From a virus: a stretch of 40,211 nucleotides of DNA. The stretch lies in the IMG/VR virus record IMGVR_UViG_3300025317_000001, positions 1 to 40,211 of that record; one strand, given 5' to 3'. Below the pieces are notes generated by a model. The model did not search any database. It worked only from the letters and a program-made list of their open reading frames with translations, and was not told the DNA's origin. Below, piece by piece: positions 21,080 through 29,686 of this stretch. Made by a program: the position numbers and the translations under genes. The first letter of the stretch is position 1; every line of letters starts with the position of its first letter.

Positions 21080-22554
21080 TAGTCTATACTTCCCCAAATT
21101 CTGGCATTTTTTAATTTAACAGTAGCAGAAGCACTTCCACTTGTATAAGCAAATTGCATTTGAAAATTCTCAGCCACTTTTCCATTTAAGGGATAGAAAA
21201 CAGATGTAACCGCTCCAAGTTTCGCAAAAGAAATTGTGTCTGAATATAGAGTTATACCCTTATTATTTATTAATTTAAAATCAACATAAGCCCCAGAAGT
21301 TAAAACTTCAAAATTTATCCTCACACCTTCTATTTTTGATACTCTCCCATATCCGGTAATATCGAATAAAATTGAACGCCATTCTGTCCCAATAGCTCCG
21401 GCGGTAGCATAACCGGAAAATTGATTCAAGCTAAAAGTAGAAGCGGTTGATGCTATTAAGGGAATACTGAATACATTAACTAACCCGCCAACACCCGCCG
21501 AACCAGCATACATATATTGAAATAATTTTACTGGTAAATCCCTGTGAGCTGAACCATAGGCATAAACATAGCCCACGGTTCCACCAACCCAAATAAGGAA
21601 ATTTTTATAATCAGAAACTTGATAGTAGGCGGGAAGTCCAAGACCATAATCAGCAAGATCGTGAATTCCCCCATTATTTACATAAGCAAGTTTTGAACCA
21701 ACCGTAATAAAATTGTCTTGATAGAAAAGATATACAGTTCCATTTTTTACATAAAGTGCGCCAGATGCTCCATTTACGGGAATTTCATATTCCCAAGTTT
21801 CGGTCGTGCCATCCCAAATAAACACCGAAGATGGAACCCTGTTTCCAGAAATTGTCATTGAAGACGATCTGGCTGAAATCCAAAGCCTATCATTATTCCA
21901 TGCGATTGATTGAACGACAAACCCCGTAGGTAAATCTAATGCTTGTGCGTCAAAAGTTGTTCCATCGTAATTTCCAATATACCTGCCATTGGCAAAATAT
22001 AAAACATCATTTCCACCAACAATCATTTGGTGCGGAGCATCAGCCAAGGCGGCAGCACCCGTTGGGACAGTGGAACCCCAATCATCATCGAAGGTTGAAC
22101 TTAAATTAAATTTGCCAATATCACCAGCAGAACCCGAATGGTTATAGGAGTAATAGAGATTTCCTTGATAAACCGCAACATCTTCACCCATCTCTCCGGT
22201 TACTGCGGCTTTATCAATGGTATGAGGCCAATCACCACCAGATGTTACTGTGACAACGGGGGTGGTAGCACCATCAGATGTCATTTTATAGAGTTTTGCT
22301 CCACCTGTTCCATAGGAGGTTAATGAGGAAGCTGGGGCTTCAAGCATTCCTTTAATGAGCGTAGTTACAGCGCCAGCATTTGTTCCATTAGTTACTGCCG
22401 CAATACCCGGGCCCTGAGAAATATAATTTGGATTAGTAATATCTATATTGGCTATATAGTCAGCCATATTTTTATTACCTACTGTTCCATAGTCAACAAA
22501 ATCACCACCTGGTGCAATACCTCCTTGAAAATTTGTTTCTATTTGAAATCTCAT
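21079..22554 (-). CDS. Beta-rich tail protein, possibly beta-propeller nozzle/hub
   Basis: 491 aa. Repeated blade-like strands (GEDVAVYQGNLYYSY, QMIVGGNDVLYFANGR, SIAWNNDRLWISAR, GALYVKNGTVYLFYQ) suggest a propeller of 5-7 blades over residues ~100-350. The C-terminal ~130 residues form a beta-sandwich. The start MRFQIETNFQGGIAPGGDF is typical of virion-anchored proteins. In podoviruses a propeller nozzle follows the adaptor, and the gene is close to the adaptor here. A host-recognition role is the alternative. Confidence 0.5.
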   Translation of the reverse strand: MRFQIETNFQGGIAPGGDFVDYGTVGNKNMADYIANIDITNPNYISQGPGIAAVTNGTNAGAVTTLIKGMLEAPASSLTSYGTGGAKLYKMTSDGATTPVVTVTSGGDWPHTIDKAAVTGEMGEDVAVYQGNLYYSYNHSGSAGDIGKFNLSSTFDDDWGSTVPTGAAALADAPHQMIVGGNDVLYFANGRYIGNYDGTTFDAQALDLPTGFVVQSIAWNNDRLWISARSSSMTISGNRVPSSVFIWDGTTETWEYEIPVNGASGALYVKNGTVYLFYQDNFITVGSKLAYVNNGGIHDLADYGLGLPAYYQVSDYKNFLIWVGGTVGYVYAYGSAHRDLPVKLFQYMYAGSAGVGGLVNVFSIPLIASTASTFSLNQFSGYATAGAIGTEWRSILFDITGYGRVSKIEGVRINFEVLTSGAYVDFKLINNKGITLYSDTISFAKLGAVTSVFYPLNGKVAENFQMQFAYTSGSASATVKLKNARIWGSID

Positions 22555-22561
22555 ATATTTA

Positions 22562-22567
22562 ATTATA
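22562..22567 (-). promoter_or_regulatory. -10 box 7 nt before the propeller-like gene
   Basis: AGTATAATTA on the minus strand, box at 22567-22562; ATG at 22554. No clear -35. Confidence 0.4.
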
Positions 22568-23284
22568 CTATGCTAAACCACCCACAGTTTTCACCGAACC
22601 TATGGCAAGAGAATTTACAGTCTTCACTGAAGTCTTTGCAAGTCCATTTATTGTTTTTATTAAAGTTGTTGATGGCCCGGCGAATGAAGCAGCAGCCATT
22701 TTGGGAAGGGATTGAGTTACCCAAGTAGCTGTGATTGTTCGATTTAATTCTTCGGCTAATTCCCCACTTGCTCCTGAAGTATCATTACCACCTGTATCAG
22801 TAATATCATAATCTTCAGTTACTCCAACCCAAGAACACGAAGCCAATCCATCCCTATTCATGGAAATTGCAATCGCAAATCCATTAGCCGGAATATCTAA
22901 TCCCCCTGATGGCGGAGTTGCGGAACTAGTTAGGGTATCTGAAGCAGTTGCACTGGCAAGACCCGTTGAACGATAAGCGGCTATGTCGCAGTTGCCCATT
23001 GTTGTACTCCAAATAACAACAATGTCTCCCGTTGCCCCAGTCGGAACTGCGGCAGTAGCAACCCCCACCTGGTCTCCATTGGCCGAGATTTGGGCATTTA
23101 TGGTTGCCGTTACTCCGCCAATTGTAACAGTATTTATAGTTCTTGCTGTTCCATCAGAAGCTCTACCTTGTATAGCGACATGGATAAACCTATCTGCTGT
23201 TGCTGTGCCTAAATTCTGTGCAGAAAAAGTATAAGTAGTTAGGTTTGTACCATCTCCAGTTTGTTGTAAATATGAAAGTGCCAT
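22568..23284 (-). CDS. Virion decoration/fibre protein with C-terminal NGLA repeats
   Basis: 238 aa. Residues 1-190 form a beta-sandwich (TFSAQNLGTATADRFIHVAI, then NGFAIAISMNRDG). The C-terminus has three repeats of K-T-(I/V)-N-(G/S)-L-A type (LIKTINGLAK, SVKTVNSLAI, SVKTVGGLA), a motif found at the end of many phage surface proteins. It likely sits on the fibre or capsid surface and may bind carbohydrate. Exact role unknown. Confidence 0.55.
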   Translation of the reverse strand: MALSYLQQTGDGTNLTTYTFSAQNLGTATADRFIHVAIQGRASDGTARTINTVTIGGVTATINAQISANGDQVGVATAAVPTGATGDIVVIWSTTMGNCDIAAYRSTGLASATASDTLTSSATPPSGGLDIPANGFAIAISMNRDGLASCSWVGVTEDYDITDTGGNDTSGASGELAEELNRTITATWVTQSLPKMAAASFAGPSTTLIKTINGLAKTSVKTVNSLAIGSVKTVGGLA

Positions 23285-24166
23285 TTATGTATGAGTTACA
23301 TAATCCGATGAAGGGTTAAAATAAATAGTATTTGGCTCTACTGTAACTGCAAATGCAACCCTTCGCATCACACTATCAGTTGTTACCGGCGCTGTTGCTG
23401 TTATGTCCCCGGCAGTTTCAGACACATATACGGGCGCACCCAAAGCAATTGAAGCAGGAAAAGCGGCAGAACGAATAGTACCCATAAGAAGCATTGAAGT
23501 TGCCACGCCATCTGTACTTGCATCAACACAAATACCAAGCACTACATCACCTGCCGTAGACGCGGCGCTTGCATCAGCGAGTAACCATTCTGCCGCCGTT
23601 ACATCTAAGTAACATAAATCACCAAATGCCAGTGTCGCCCCCGCTGTGCCAGGAACCGTAATACCTGAATATCTTTCATCCGCCGACATTGAGGCATCCA
23701 CCACAATACCGACTGTTGCGGGGTCTGCTCCTTCTCCTAAAGTAATATTTCCTGTAAGCGTGCCACCCGCCACAGTCAGAACATTTGTTCCTTCAACGGC
23801 TAACACTCCCGCCGAAGCCCTGCTAAGAGTAGTATCGGAGGCATGGCCTAATTCTATATTCCCAGTCGTGGTTACAGTAGCAACTGTAATACTAGGAGTT
23901 CCCGTTAGGGCAGTTGCAACAGTATTATCGCCGGTGTTCGTTCCTGATGTATTTCCTATTACTGTCTTTTCTGCGTCAGTTACATAATTATCGTCAGCAC
24001 CTAGGGCTGCTGCATAAAGCGTATCAAAATATGTTTTAAGGGTTGCCTTAATATTAGCCCAAGTTATTTTCTTAGTAGTAGTTGTTGTAATATCCACAAT
24101 AGGCACAACATCTGTATCTATTGCGGGGGTATAACTTGTTAAATTTGTTATTTTAGAATTTGCCAT
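23285..24166 (-). CDS. Tail fibre-type protein (293 aa)
   Basis: The N-terminal part (ITNLTSYTPAIDTDVVPIVD, then KITWANIKATLKTYFDTLY) is a fibre attachment and coil segment. DAEKTVIGNTSGTNTGD at ~60-80 is a widespread fibre-shaft motif. A beta-rich C-terminal domain (VGIVVDASMSADERYSGITV, then GDLCYLDVTAAEW) resembles peptide or sugar-binding heads on phage fibres. The start overlaps the upstream stop as TGATG. Confidence 0.65.
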   Translation of the reverse strand: MANSKITNLTSYTPAIDTDVVPIVDITTTTTKKITWANIKATLKTYFDTLYAAALGADDNYVTDAEKTVIGNTSGTNTGDNTVATALTGTPSITVATVTTTGNIELGHASDTTLSRASAGVLAVEGTNVLTVAGGTLTGNITLGEGADPATVGIVVDASMSADERYSGITVPGTAGATLAFGDLCYLDVTAAEWLLADASAASTAGDVVLGICVDASTDGVATSMLLMGTIRSAAFPASIALGAPVYVSETAGDITATAPVTTDSVMRRVAFAVTVEPNTIYFNPSSDYVTHT

Positions 24167-24384
24167 CAGTTTTTTGTTTGATATGAATAAGGCGTACTTG
24201 ATTCTGTGCTACTCTCAAGAAGAATTGAGTCTCCCGTTTCTAAAAGAATATAATCTCCAGTTTCCTGTAAAAGAATTGAATCACTGGTTGTAGATTTGGA
24301 GGGAAACGAGAAAGAAGTACTATTCTTTGTTTGATTGCTGAATGTTGTAGTATTTTTTACTTGTTGTGACCATGTTGTTGTCAT
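24166..24384 (-). CDS. Short repetitive structural protein (72 aa)
   Basis: Ser/Thr-rich with two internal repeats: TTxSxQ(T/V)KN at the N-terminus (WSQQVKN, FSNQTKN, repeated at the end as YSYQTKN) and ILLQETGD-YILLETGD-SILLES in the middle. Such ILLETGD repeats recur in small phage virion proteins. Probably a linker or decoration peptide of the tail. Confidence 0.5.
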   Translation of the reverse strand: MTTTWSQQVKNTTTFSNQTKNSTSFSFPSKSTTSDSILLQETGDYILLETGDSILLESSTESSTPYSYQTKN

Positions 24385-24386
24385 AC

Positions 24387-25082
24387 TTATACAAACTGTC
24401 TCCAGCTTCTCTTAGAGGCTGGCCTTACTGTTGTTTTATGTTCCACATCTCTCCTAGAATAGAATCGCACTAATCCTTGTTCCAACCTAGCTTTTTGAGC
24501 CGCAAGAAATTGTCTTTGCTGAGTATCTTGAACGAAATCAAGCGATGCCCCATAAGAGAGTATCCTGTGGTATGGTTTCGCAAATCCCGGTTCGGTGGTT
24601 GTTGCGGTTGTTGGAAATTCAGTTACATCCCTATTTACATATACAGCCAAACCAGACGCTAGGGTGGCATAAGCGGAAGATGGTTTCGGGTAGAGCATCA
24701 ATGAACGCCCAATTAAATCATAATGAACCGGCATACCGGCTGTTTCAAGATATTCTGGGAGGGCAATAGAAACATCTCCCAAATCAATTTGGATAAGTTT
24801 CTGCCAATTACCGGAAGAATCTTTTACTTCAACCCTTTCAACTCTTTGGGTTGTGGATGGTAGTGAATAATCTTGCTGACCATGCACCATGGTAGCTTTA
24901 GCGATTGGAAGTGTTGTGGCATTGCTATCATCGTATTGCCAAGAACCCTGACTTTCCCAAATAAGTCTTGAAACATTATTGTATTCAATATTTACATTTC
25001 TCGTAATGTCAGCGAGTGGATATGAGGCAGAAGTTGTTCCACATAAGAAATGAATATCTGCCGTAATATTATTATAATTCAT
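24387..25082 (-). CDS. Head-tail adaptor (gp11-like)
   Basis: 231 aa. The helical opening (ITADIHFLCGTTSASYPLAD, then VNIEYNNVSRLIWES), the central beta domain (DYSLPSTTQRVERVEVK, then GRSLMLYPKPSS) and the helical end (RILSYGASLDFVQDT, then ARLEQGLVRFYSRRD) match the order seen in podovirus adaptor/tail-tubular-A type proteins, which dock on the portal. It is the first structural gene after the glycan block and has its own promoter with a 6-nt -10/ATG distance. Confidence 0.65.
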   Translation of the reverse strand: MNYNNITADIHFLCGTTSASYPLADITRNVNIEYNNVSRLIWESQGSWQYDDSNATTLPIAKATMVHGQQDYSLPSTTQRVERVEVKDSSGNWQKLIQIDLGDVSIALPEYLETAGMPVHYDLIGRSLMLYPKPSSAYATLASGLAVYVNRDVTEFPTTATTTEPGFAKPYHRILSYGASLDFVQDTQQRQFLAAQKARLEQGLVRFYSRRDVEHKTTVRPASKRSWRQFV

Positions 25083-25084
25083 AC

Positions 25085-25100
25085 ATAAATTATACCACGC
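25085..25100 (-). promoter_or_regulatory. Promoter between glycan block and adaptor (16-nt motif shared with 36803-36818)
   Basis: Extended -10 TGGTATAAT on the minus strand, box at 25094-25089, 6 nt before the ATG at 25082. The 16-mer GCGTGGTATAATTTAT is identical at 36818-36803, ahead of the portal unit. Confidence 0.55.
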
Positions 25101-25103
25101 AGA

Positions 25104-25409
25104 TTACTTAAAAAAATCTATATCAGAAATACCCTTATCGTCAATATACTTGTCCCCAAAAAATTTAGTTCCAGTTCTTAAAATATGATATTTAATTCCC
25201 CAATTTTTGAGTTGTTTTCCCGTTTGTTTATGATGGTCAAAACCAGTTTGTGAACCTCTTGCCGTATCTATAATTATCATGTTGCCCTCATCGTAAAGTT
25301 TATTCAATTTCTCTATCCTTTCCAGATATGGTTTAACGGAATAAACATCCCCACCATCATTTGGAATATTTTCACACAAAGTACCATCAAGGTCTACAAT
25401 ATATCTCAT
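25104..25409 (-). CDS. HAD-type phosphatase of the capsule-biosynthesis kind
   Basis: 101 aa, a minimal HAD core with no cap. The nucleophile/acid pair is D6-L-D8 in YIVDLDGTLCENI, motif II is IIDTARG, and the metal site is DKYIDDKG. TGFDHHKQTGKQLKNWGIKY is typical of small phosphatases in capsule gene clusters. It may dephosphorylate a sugar-phosphate such as a 9-phosphate of a nine-carbon sugar, which would fit the NeuB/NeuA-like genes in the same operon; substrate is inference. The start overlaps the preceding methyltransferase stop (ATGA). Confidence 0.7.
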   Translation of the reverse strand: MRYIVDLDGTLCENIPNDGGDVYSVKPYLERIEKLNKLYDEGNMIIIDTARGSQTGFDHHKQTGKQLKNWGIKYHILRTGTKFFGDKYIDDKGISDIDFFK

Positions 25410-25948
25410 ATCTTTTTTGCCACTACACGCACCAAAAATGGATCTTCATTCTTGTATTTAGAAAACCCAGTCCCCTCTGTTAGGGAAATGATCTGAAAGT
25501 TGTTATCTTTTAAATCTTTAACGAGTTGGGCAACATTGACAAAATTTCTTTCATGTTTCCTAAAAGTCTTTGGTTTATATTTATCATCGGTTGTTCTGGC
25601 TTCAATGAAAAGAAGGGAAGTTGCCCATTTGAGAATTTTTAATTGCAAATCCCTATTGATAGCGTGCCAAAAGAATCTTGTATATACATTGTCATTACAC
25701 TTGTGATTTTTAATATATTCCCCAACATCAATTTTATTTGTGAAAATATCGCCATAAGCGGAATCGATACCCCTTGCTGTAATTCCGCATTCATGAAAAT
25801 ATGATAAATCTCTCCCGTCACCAGATCCCAATTCTAGTATACCTTTATCCGCGAATACTGCCGCAATTTCAGCAAATGAAGAATGTTTTAATTTCTTGGA
25901 ATTACGATAGAATTTCTCCCAATATTTTTTATTTTTTATTTGGTTCAT
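25406..25948 (-). CDS. Class I SAM-dependent methyltransferase
   Basis: 180 aa. Motif I GILELGSGDGRDLSYF (about residues 36-51) binds SAM, the acidic end of strand 2 is ARGIDSAYGD, and a motif III-like strand lies at ILKWATSLLFIEA. It lacks any DNA-methylase NPPY or DPPY motif, so DNA is an unlikely target. In this operon a sugar or glycan substrate is more likely. It overlaps the LicD gene by 20 nt. Confidence 0.7.
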   Translation of the reverse strand: MNQIKNKKYWEKFYRNSKKLKHSSFAEIAAVFADKGILELGSGDGRDLSYFHECGITARGIDSAYGDIFTNKIDVGEYIKNHKCNDNVYTRFFWHAINRDLQLKILKWATSLLFIEARTTDDKYKPKTFRKHERNFVNVAQLVKDLKDNNFQIISLTEGTGFSKYKNEDPFLVRVVAKKI

Positions 25949-26603
25949 TTTTGAAAATAGTTACTTCATTTTTTCCAGTAATATTTAACATTTCGGCATA
26001 TTCAGGATGTGATGTGAGGTAGGTTGGGGAATGATCCCTGCCTAGTTTATCTCTCCAATTTCTATATGAGAATTCAAGATATTTTTCAATGGGTGAGGGC
26101 GTAAGATATTTCTTTCCATGAATTTTAATGGTGTCTAGTTTCTCGTAGAATTGTGCGGGAGTAGATATAAGTGTCATAGCACCCAATTTGGGCGTGCATA
26201 TATATTCAAACATCTGGTGAGTATTACAGAATTCTTTCTGAAAAAAGAATATGGAGAATGGGAACTTTCTTTTACATACGATGATACCAGTTTTATCATC
26301 TCCGTTGTATCCAATTTCACTTGGTTCCATCCTACCAAATACATTGAAGGCTATATCTTGTGGCATAAATCCTAAGTCATATAATGCCCAGCCAATAGCC
26401 TTACGAGTTTTTAAATCTATTTCATCTATAATAGCAAGGTCTAAATCATCATCATGTTCAAGGAAGTCTCCATCTCTAACCATTCCCAATAATCCCCCGT
26501 AGCATAAAATAGCCCTTACGCCATGTTGCTCAAATACTTTCACGACTAACTCTAAGTCTGAAATCCTATCTGGATATTTTGATTTCTTAGTAAAGAATGC
26601 CAT
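25929..26603 (-). CDS. licD: LicD-family nucleotidyltransferase-fold transferase
   Basis: 224 aa from the ATG at 26603 (another at 26621 overlaps NeuB further). The signature ILCYGGLLGMVRDGDFLEHD continues into DDLDLAI: the Gly-Gly-x-L-L-G-x-x-R strand and the D-D-D-x-D metal site of LicD/fukutin-type enzymes. Bacterial relatives move phosphocholine or sugar-phosphates onto glycans or teichoic acids. Here it would add a phospho-substituent to the phage-made glycan. Donor unknown; no choline kinase or cytidylyltransferase of LicC type is present. Confidence 0.75.
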   Translation of the reverse strand: MAFFTKKSKYPDRISDLELVVKVFEQHGVRAILCYGGLLGMVRDGDFLEHDDDLDLAIIDEIDLKTRKAIGWALYDLGFMPQDIAFNVFGRMEPSEIGYNGDDKTGIIVCKRKFPFSIFFFQKEFCNTHQMFEYICTPKLGAMTLISTPAQFYEKLDTIKIHGKKYLTPSPIEKYLEFSYRNWRDKLGRDHSPTYLTSHPEYAEMLNITGKNEVTIFKNEPNKK

Positions 26604-27315
26604 TTTGATTTTGTCTTGCAAAAATTGTTAAATCTTTCATATCAGTAGGGTTACCGGAACCCTTTTGGTCGTGTCCAGGTAAATCCCTTGAAAGCGTGAA
26701 GTGCTTTTCGATTATCTTAGCACCTCGTTTAATAGCCTCTCTTGGCCAATAAGTTCCAATTGTATGGTCTGAGAATCCCATATACTTCTCTCCTTCACCA
26801 AACTTGACTGGAAAATTTTCAGCTTTCATATAGGTTGGATATTCAGCTATACAAAATAAATAATCACAATTCTTTATTGCTGGAATACCACGCTCGTCTA
26901 ACTTACCAAGTGAGGCAATAATTGGTTTACCCGTTGCTTCCATAGCCTTAATGAGTTCTGTGTCATAGATACTTCGTGAGGCAACCTTATGGCGTTTGAC
27001 CCCTAATTCCTCAAGCCATTGAAGATGTTCTAAATCAAAAGCAGAAGCCATAAATTCAATGCCAACCTTATCACAATATTCTTTTAGTTCCCTAAATTCT
27101 TCCTTGGTATGTTCTGATAGGAGTAATTCAAAATAACGAGATTCCCATGGTTGTTTAATCTTGTTTGTATTGTATGCTTGGAATTTTGCGATATCAGCTC
27201 CACACCTTTTTGCCTCATCAATTAGGAGTTTAGCGTGTCGCATATAACCCATGTGGTTATGGCCAATTTCAAAACACATGAGGACTTTATTTTTTTCTTT
27301 TTCTTCTGGTGTCAT
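26587..27315 (-). CDS. neuB: NeuB-like sialate/nonulosonate synthase lacking the SAF domain
   Basis: 242 aa from the ATG at 27315; upstream ATGs at 27324 and 27354 are alternatives. NeuB enzymes condense PEP with an N-acyl hexosamine to make a nine-carbon acid. The TIM-barrel motifs are clear: FEIGHNHMGYMRHAK (15-29), GADIAKFQA (39-47), FMASAFDLEHL (88-98), SDHTIGTYWP (182-191, metal His184) and AKIIEKHFTLSRDLPGHD (199-216, metal His205). The protein stops about 30 residues after this, where NeuB normally continues ~70 residues into an SAF antifreeze-like domain that closes the active site of the partner subunit. Family fit is strong, activity is uncertain. Confidence 0.8.
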   Translation of the reverse strand: MTPEEKEKNKVLMCFEIGHNHMGYMRHAKLLIDEAKRCGADIAKFQAYNTNKIKQPWESRYFELLLSEHTKEEFRELKEYCDKVGIEFMASAFDLEHLQWLEELGVKRHKVASRSIYDTELIKAMEATGKPIIASLGKLDERGIPAIKNCDYLFCIAEYPTYMKAENFPVKFGEGEKYMGFSDHTIGTYWPREAIKRGAKIIEKHFTLSRDLPGHDQKGSGNPTDMKDLTIFARQNQNGILY

Positions 27316-27862
27316 TTTTATCATTATACATGAGAGCACTTTGGTAATCTGCAAGAGTGTGAATATCGGTTGATAGGTCTTGAATAAGGGCTTCTGGTTT
27401 CGGTTTATATGGGTTTTTATATTTCTTCAATCTTTCTTTGGTTAATGCCCAAACACTTCCATAGATATTTAAATCCTTATCACAAGTCATTACTTCTTGG
27501 TAATTATTCTCCATTAGGCTCTTGACAATTTCAATAGTAGCGGGTTTAATGGTTGGACTATTGGCCTGGACTGCGATTATACCATCACATTTTCTCATCT
27601 TTTCAAGGGCGTGTTTGTAAACTGGAATATTGGGGATATCTCCACAGAGTTTTGGACTTCTGAATATTATCTCTGCTTTATATCTTCTGGCGATTATTGC
27701 TATCTTGGGAGAATCAGTGGAAACATAAACTTTATCAAATATCTTTAAGCACTTTTTTAGATTTACCACGAACATTGGCACCCCGTGGAAGTCTAGGAGA
27801 TTTTTTCCCGGCAATCTTTTGCTGTCCCCCTTTACTAACATCAGCCCGTAAAATTTTCCCAT
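27287..27862 (-). CDS. neuA: NeuA-like CMP-nonulosonate synthetase
   Basis: 191 aa from the ATG at 27862 (the frame opens further upstream, but the family start is MGKFYGLMLVKGDSKRLPGK). Motif I KGDSKRLPGKN (11-21) binds CTP, VSTDSPKIA (48-56) and AVQANSPTI (98-106) follow, and TDIHTLADYQ (165-174) holds the metal Asp. It would activate a nine-carbon sugar as CMP derivative for a transferase. The start lies inside the last 128 nt of the DUF4910-like gene in another frame, an unusually long overlap. The 3' end overlaps the NeuB gene, so both are translated from one mRNA. Confidence 0.8.
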   Translation of the reverse strand: MGKFYGLMLVKGDSKRLPGKNLLDFHGVPMFVVNLKKCLKIFDKVYVSTDSPKIAIIARRYKAEIIFRSPKLCGDIPNIPVYKHALEKMRKCDGIIAVQANSPTIKPATIEIVKSLMENNYQEVMTCDKDLNIYGSVWALTKERLKKYKNPYKPKPEALIQDLSTDIHTLADYQSALMYNDKNDTRRKRKK

Positions 27863-29111
27863 CGGCTTCGATTTTTTTAATTTGGTCATATACAATATCA
27901 AATGGAAGTTGTAAATCCGCGCATAATTCAAGTAGGGATTTTTTGCCATCCATCATGTAAAAGAAATAATCATAGTTAAGATTTACTTGCTTGCTGACAG
28001 TCTGCATTCCATATTTACTCCGCATAAGTGGCCCCTTGAAGTTTTTAATTGGAATGAAATCTTTCTCATATAGTTCGACCACCTTTATGATTAAATCAGC
28101 AACCTCGGTAATTTTTTCATAATTGATTTTATCTGGCGTATCTGCCGAAGTATGATATTCCTTATAGGGAAATGTAGAGAATAGGAGTCCCGGAATTCCT
28201 ATTAGGGGATCATTGAATACGGTTTCATCTGAACCTATCGTTGAGCGAAATGGAGCCTTACGATAAGTTTTACCAGACATCTGTAGTGTTGATTGAACTA
28301 TATAATTTATCCTATCTCTCGGATTCCATGTCTTAAAGGATAAGACTGAATTGTCATTTCCACAAATATCAACTGCTACCATAAAATCAACTTTAGATAA
28401 ATCTTGCGTAAGGGCATAGGCGATGGAACCAATAGTCTCTGGACAAAATACTATTTTTATGGTATGCTCACATTCGATTTTATCCAAGACTTCCAGAATG
28501 CAAGTTACCCCAGAAAGATTATCATTTGCCTGATATGGGTGATCCAGATGGGCAAAGAGTAGTATTTCACGGTCAGTCTTTCCGGGCTTCTCTAAAACCC
28601 CCAGTTTCATTACCCCATTTTTGAACTCGCTATCAATAAAGACCTCGTAGTCGCCCTCTGGGAGTTCTTTCTTTTGATTCTCAGACATACAGAAGCCCCA
28701 TCTTTTTTCATAGAAAGAGGTTCGATATGGAATCGTATCTGGATCATTATCCCCAAAATCTGTTCCTGAATAAATATTTTTAATGATTTCTTCCTTAGAA
28801 AGAGTTCCTTTAAATGGTGTTGAGTAGATTAAGACAGAAAGGGGTTCTTTTTCATAATCCAATATCTTTTCTCCATTATATTTTATCCATGCTTCTTTGA
28901 TTATCCATTCCTCTGGAACCGTCCATGTATCAAATTCAGTCCCCGTTGGAAATTCTAATACCTTCATTTCCTTGGTTGCATATATTGGCGGTATCTCTCT
29001 TTTAAGCCAAAAAAGATTTTTCAAGTATTCCAACCTCTTGTCATATCCTTCCCCCAAAAGATAGGCATTTATCGGGTATAAATCTTCAATTATTTCTTTT
29101 GAAGTTTTCAT
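27735..29111 (-). CDS. DUF4910 / M28-like metallo-hydrolase with C-terminal winged helix
   Basis: 458 aa. The aminopeptidase-like fold keeps the zinc ligands: H188 and D190 in FAHLDHPYQ, D197 in QANDNLSG, E225 in CPETIGS, D248 in VAVDICG and H320 in EYHTSADTPDKI. Residues ~382-422 (YFFYMMDGKKSLLELCADL, then VYDQIKKIEADGKI) form a winged helix typical of this family. Relatives sit in bacterial polysaccharide or flagellin-glycan clusters, where the true substrate is unknown. The last ~42 residues (417-458) are encoded by DNA that also encodes the NeuA start in another frame, and their K/R-rich composition suggests a non-conserved tail. Confidence 0.75.
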   Translation of the reverse strand: MKTSKEIIEDLYPINAYLLGEGYDKRLEYLKNLFWLKREIPPIYATKEMKVLEFPTGTEFDTWTVPEEWIIKEAWIKYNGEKILDYEKEPLSVLIYSTPFKGTLSKEEIIKNIYSGTDFGDNDPDTIPYRTSFYEKRWGFCMSENQKKELPEGDYEVFIDSEFKNGVMKLGVLEKPGKTDREILLFAHLDHPYQANDNLSGVTCILEVLDKIECEHTIKIVFCPETIGSIAYALTQDLSKVDFMVAVDICGNDNSVLSFKTWNPRDRINYIVQSTLQMSGKTYRKAPFRSTIGSDETVFNDPLIGIPGLLFSTFPYKEYHTSADTPDKINYEKITEVADLIIKVVELYEKDFIPIKNFKGPLMRSKYGMQTVSKQVNLNYDYFFYMMDGKKSLLELCADLQLPFDIVYDQIKKIEADGKILRADVSKGGQQKIAGKKSPRLPRGANVRGKSKKVLKDI

Positions 29112-29686
29112 TATATTTTAGTTATTACTATTTGGCGACCCTCTATACCTAGTTCGGTTGGATGTATCTTATCTTTCAAAAAATCATCAACAGCAACCTT
29201 AACGCCCTTATGGGCTGGATAATCGTGGACAATTATCTTTCCACCGAGCGAAACCATTGGGTAAATATATTCCAAGCACTCCTTAGTTGATTCATAAATA
29301 TCAACATCGATATGAGCAAGAGCTATCTTCTTATCTTTGAGTATACCACCTGATTCTGGAAATACACCCTTAATGATATAAACATTCTTTTCATCTTTTA
29401 ATAAACTTTTTACAAATGATTCACCCGCATCACAATGACCAACTGTGTAATATTTAGGGTCATAATCAAAATTTAATTTATTTGGTAAACCTTCAAAGGT
29501 ATCAAAAAGATATACTTCTTTTTCTTTATTTTCTTCCCTTATGATGGCTGCGGTGGCACCCTGATAAACACCAACCTCAACAATCACACCCTCGATATTG
29601 GGAATTTCTTGGAGAGTTTTCCTAAATAGTTTTATTTCCCCTGGGGTCTGATAAATTTCTACATCTTTATATCTCATGTTTTTCAA
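29111..29686 (-). CDS. TylF/MycF-type sugar O-methyltransferase
   Basis: 191 aa. VIVEVGVYQGATAAIIR is the SAM-binding motif I, YLFDTFEGLPNKL is the family's diagnostic second motif, and HIDVDIYESTKECLE carries the metal-binding Asp pair with IIVHDYPAHKGVKVAVDD closing the active site. Known members methylate hydroxyls of deoxysugars on macrolides and glycans with Mg2+. It likely caps or modifies the phage-encoded glycan. The start overlaps the SGNH gene by 20 nt and the stop abuts the next ATG. Confidence 0.8.
   Translation of the reverse strand: MKNMRYKDVEIYQTPGEIKLFRKTLQEIPNIEGVIVEVGVYQGATAAIIREENKEKEVYLFDTFEGLPNKLNFDYDPKYYTVGHCDAGESFVKSLLKDEKNVYIIKGVFPESGGILKDKKIALAHIDVDIYESTKECLEYIYPMVSLGGKIIVHDYPAHKGVKVAVDDFLKDKIHPTELGIEGRQIVITKI

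Noticed and set aside
27863-27949. NeuA-like protein starting at the upstream ATG (29 extra residues)
   Set aside because: The extra residues lie wholly within the upstream gene, are not part of the family and the conserved start motif begins at 27862.
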